Assembly (NCBI GenBank): GCA_003491845.1
Contig: DNBN01000085.1
Span: 10,527 to 18,642, forward strand
Length of the DNA stretch: 8,116 nt
Reading direction: 5' to 3'
Source: Porticoccaceae bacterium
GTDB taxonomy: Bacteria > Pseudomonadota > Gammaproteobacteria > Pseudomonadales > Porticoccaceae
The first letter of the stretch is position 1. Every line of letters begins with the position of its first letter. The position numbers were made by a program, and so were the translations under genes. Positions 7,239 to 8,116 of the stretch are shown here, in pieces. Below the pieces are notes generated by a model that had not been told where the DNA came from, did no database searches, and worked only from the letters and a program-made list of their open reading frames with translations.

Positions 7239-7697
7239 ATGAGCGATAGCAGTATTGTTTCCGCGGCGAAAATCAGAGGTCATGCTATGGATCTACTCAC
7301 TGGACGAGAATTCTCGCGTGGTGAGTTACAGCAAAAATTAAATAAAAAGTTTGACCATCATTCACAGATTCCTGATGTAATAGATCGATTAATAACCGAT
7401 GGGCTACAAAGTGATGAGCGATATGTCGGTGCATTCGTTCGGTCTCGAGTAATGCGCGGGCAGGGCCTTGCGCGTATCCGAATGGAAATAAAAAACAAAG
7501 GTATTGATCTGTTTATGTTCGACCACATTATTAAAGAGCAAGATGTAGATTGGTTTGAGCTTGCGCGTGATGTGGCTTTTCGAAAATACGGAGAGATTGA
7601 AGCGGTTGATCAAAAAGCTAAGTCTAAAAGGATGCGCTTTTTACAATATCGCGGATTCACGTTCGACCAGATAAATTTTGCTTTGAATGTCGAGTGA
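7239..7697 (+). CDS. recX: Regulatory protein RecX
   Basis: This 152-residue protein binds RecA filaments and restrains their growth and ATPase activity. It has the normal size and layout of three tandem helical repeats. The first begins at AMDLLTGREFSRGELQQKL (residues 16-34). The second contains the conserved SDERYVGAFVRSR and GLARIRMEIKNKGI. The third ends in KRMRFLQYRGFTFDQINFAL. AAAAAGG at 7224-7230 lies 8 bases before ATG 7239. There is no LexA box of its own, so expression should depend on readthrough from recA past the hairpin at 7186-7209. That would keep RecX scarce but damage-inducible. Confidence 0.95.
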   Translation: MSDSSIVSAAKIRGHAMDLLTGREFSRGELQQKLNKKFDHHSQIPDVIDRLITDGLQSDERYVGAFVRSRVMRGQGLARIRMEIKNKGIDLFMFDHIIKEQDVDWFELARDVAFRKYGEIEAVDQKAKSKRMRFLQYRGFTFDQINFALNVE

Positions 7698-7893
7698 CAT
7701 ATTAAAGAAAATTTTCAATATAAATACAAAGGGTTTCTTTAACAAGCCGCTGGTTGTTACTAGCATTAAACTGTGCAGCGCCTCCGGTTTAGGCATTGAT
7801 TTGCAGAACTATATTACTAGGATGCTGGTATGCCCCAAAGAGCCCCACCAATGTACTGCTATTATAAACTGGCTGCTGACCAGGGCACATTGA
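7687..7893 (+). other. Doubtful 68-codon ORF, possible remnant of a ketoacyl-synthase start
   Basis: An ATG overlapping the end of recX opens a frame to TGA at 7891-7893. There is no ribosome binding site of note. Residues 20-37 read KPLVVTSIKLCSASGLGI. By memory this resembles the first beta-strand and loop of beta-ketoacyl-ACP synthases ('PLVVTAYTLCSALGRGID'). After it the similarity stops: there is no 'GRSGL' segment, and the frame ends about 30 residues later. It may be the remains of a decayed gene between recX and the yheT-like gene, or a chance match. I do not regard it as a functional gene. Confidence 0.15.
7702..7742. repeat. AT-rich inverted repeat just after recX
   Basis: TTAAAGAAA (7702-7710) is the exact reverse complement of TTTCTTTAA (7734-7742), with a 23-base interval. 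The left arm overlaps a ten-base palindrome, GAAAATTTTC (7707-7716). The stem is almost all A-T with no flanking T-run of terminator type, so a terminator role for recX is unlikely. It may be a protein site or chance in AT-rich DNA. Confidence 0.3.
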
Positions 7894-7926
7894 TCCGAGT
7901 AGCTGTTATTTTGTTGCAACTTCTAG

Positions 7927-8115
7927 CTAATTGATATATCCGTTAAAGGTCTCAACGAGTGCTTGCGAAATCCAACTTTCTCCCTTAGCGTTGAGTATAA
8001 ATCCGCAATGGCCGCCATGTTTTTGGCGATTAATAATCAGGTTTTTACAGGGCTTGATTTTATCAAGATCCTCTATGGGTAAAATAGGATCGTCCTCTGA
8101 TGCTATAAGGTGAGC
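7927..8115 (-). CDS. C-terminal fragment of a YheT-family alpha/beta hydrolase (5' truncated by window edge)
   Basis: On the minus strand an open frame enters from the right edge and runs 62 codons to TAG (complement of 7927-7929). The fragment begins AHLIASEDDPILP, matching the strand and turn that carry the catalytic Asp in alpha/beta hydrolases. It continues with NRQKHGGHCGFI, whose HGGH.GF motif holds the catalytic His typical of the YheT/EMB8 family of esterase-like hydrolases. Only these last two triad elements are visible; the Ser elbow would lie outside the window. The gene converges on recX with a 229-base spacer. No terminator for it is evident. Confidence 0.8.
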   Translation of the reverse strand, partial: AHLIASEDDPILPIEDLDKIKPCKNLIINRQKHGGHCGFILNAKGESWISQALVETFNGYIN

Positions 8116-8116
8116 G

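Noticed and set aside
7830..7934. 34-codon plus-strand frame beginning MPQRAPPMYCYY with a Sel1-like KLAADQG string
   Set aside because: It is too short, has no ribosome binding site, and the resemblance is confined to seven residues.
7931..8113. Plus-strand 60-codon frame at the right edge
   Set aside because: It is antisense to the YheT-like hydrolase fragment, whose HGGH.GF motif shows that the minus strand is coding.

Overview
The window looks like ordinary chromosomal DNA from a gammaproteobacterium, probably a marine one. Three things point there. The gene order pncC-recA-recX matches the E. coli order. A LexA box of the gammaproteobacterial type (CTGT-N8-ACAG) lies upstream of recA. 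A GcvT-fold protein of the DmdA-like type, a group common in marine bacteria, is also present. The DNA has moderate to low GC content. I see no insertion sequence, phage gene, CRISPR array, tRNA or rRNA.

Layout from left to right. (1) The last 61 codons of a protein that resembles the C-terminus of HD-domain phosphohydrolases end at 187. (2) A complete half-size ABC exporter (294-2066, +) starts at TTG and is preceded by a short leader rich in inverted repeats. (3) A DmdA-like/GcvT-fold tetrahydrofolate-dependent methyltransferase (2063-3205, -) converges on it, and the two stop codons share the tetranucleotide TTAA. (4) A 323-base AT-rich divergent intergenic region follows. (5) Next is a type-B carboxylesterase (3529-5337, +) with a probable exported or lipoprotein N-terminus and an extended C-terminus. 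(6) The pncC-recA-recX cluster (5556-7697, +) has a perfect LexA box inside the last codons of pncC and an intrinsic terminator between recA and recX. (7) A 229-base convergent spacer follows, with a short ORF faintly like the start of a ketoacyl synthase. (8) The C-terminus of a YheT-type alpha/beta hydrolase runs in from the right edge on the minus strand.

The right half forms a coherent functional unit. RecA carries out recombination and SOS induction, RecX modulates RecA filaments, and the LexA site should couple recA to DNA damage. The terminator should keep recX expression far below that of recA. PncC (NMN deamidase) is a traditional neighbour of recA rather than a DNA-repair protein. 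The left-half genes are metabolic or transport genes with no clear common pathway.

I found no convincing new biological system. The points most worth following up are the altered motif in the DmdA-like enzyme, the SOS operator embedded in pncC coding sequence, the repeat-rich leader of the exporter gene, and the possible gene remnant after recX.
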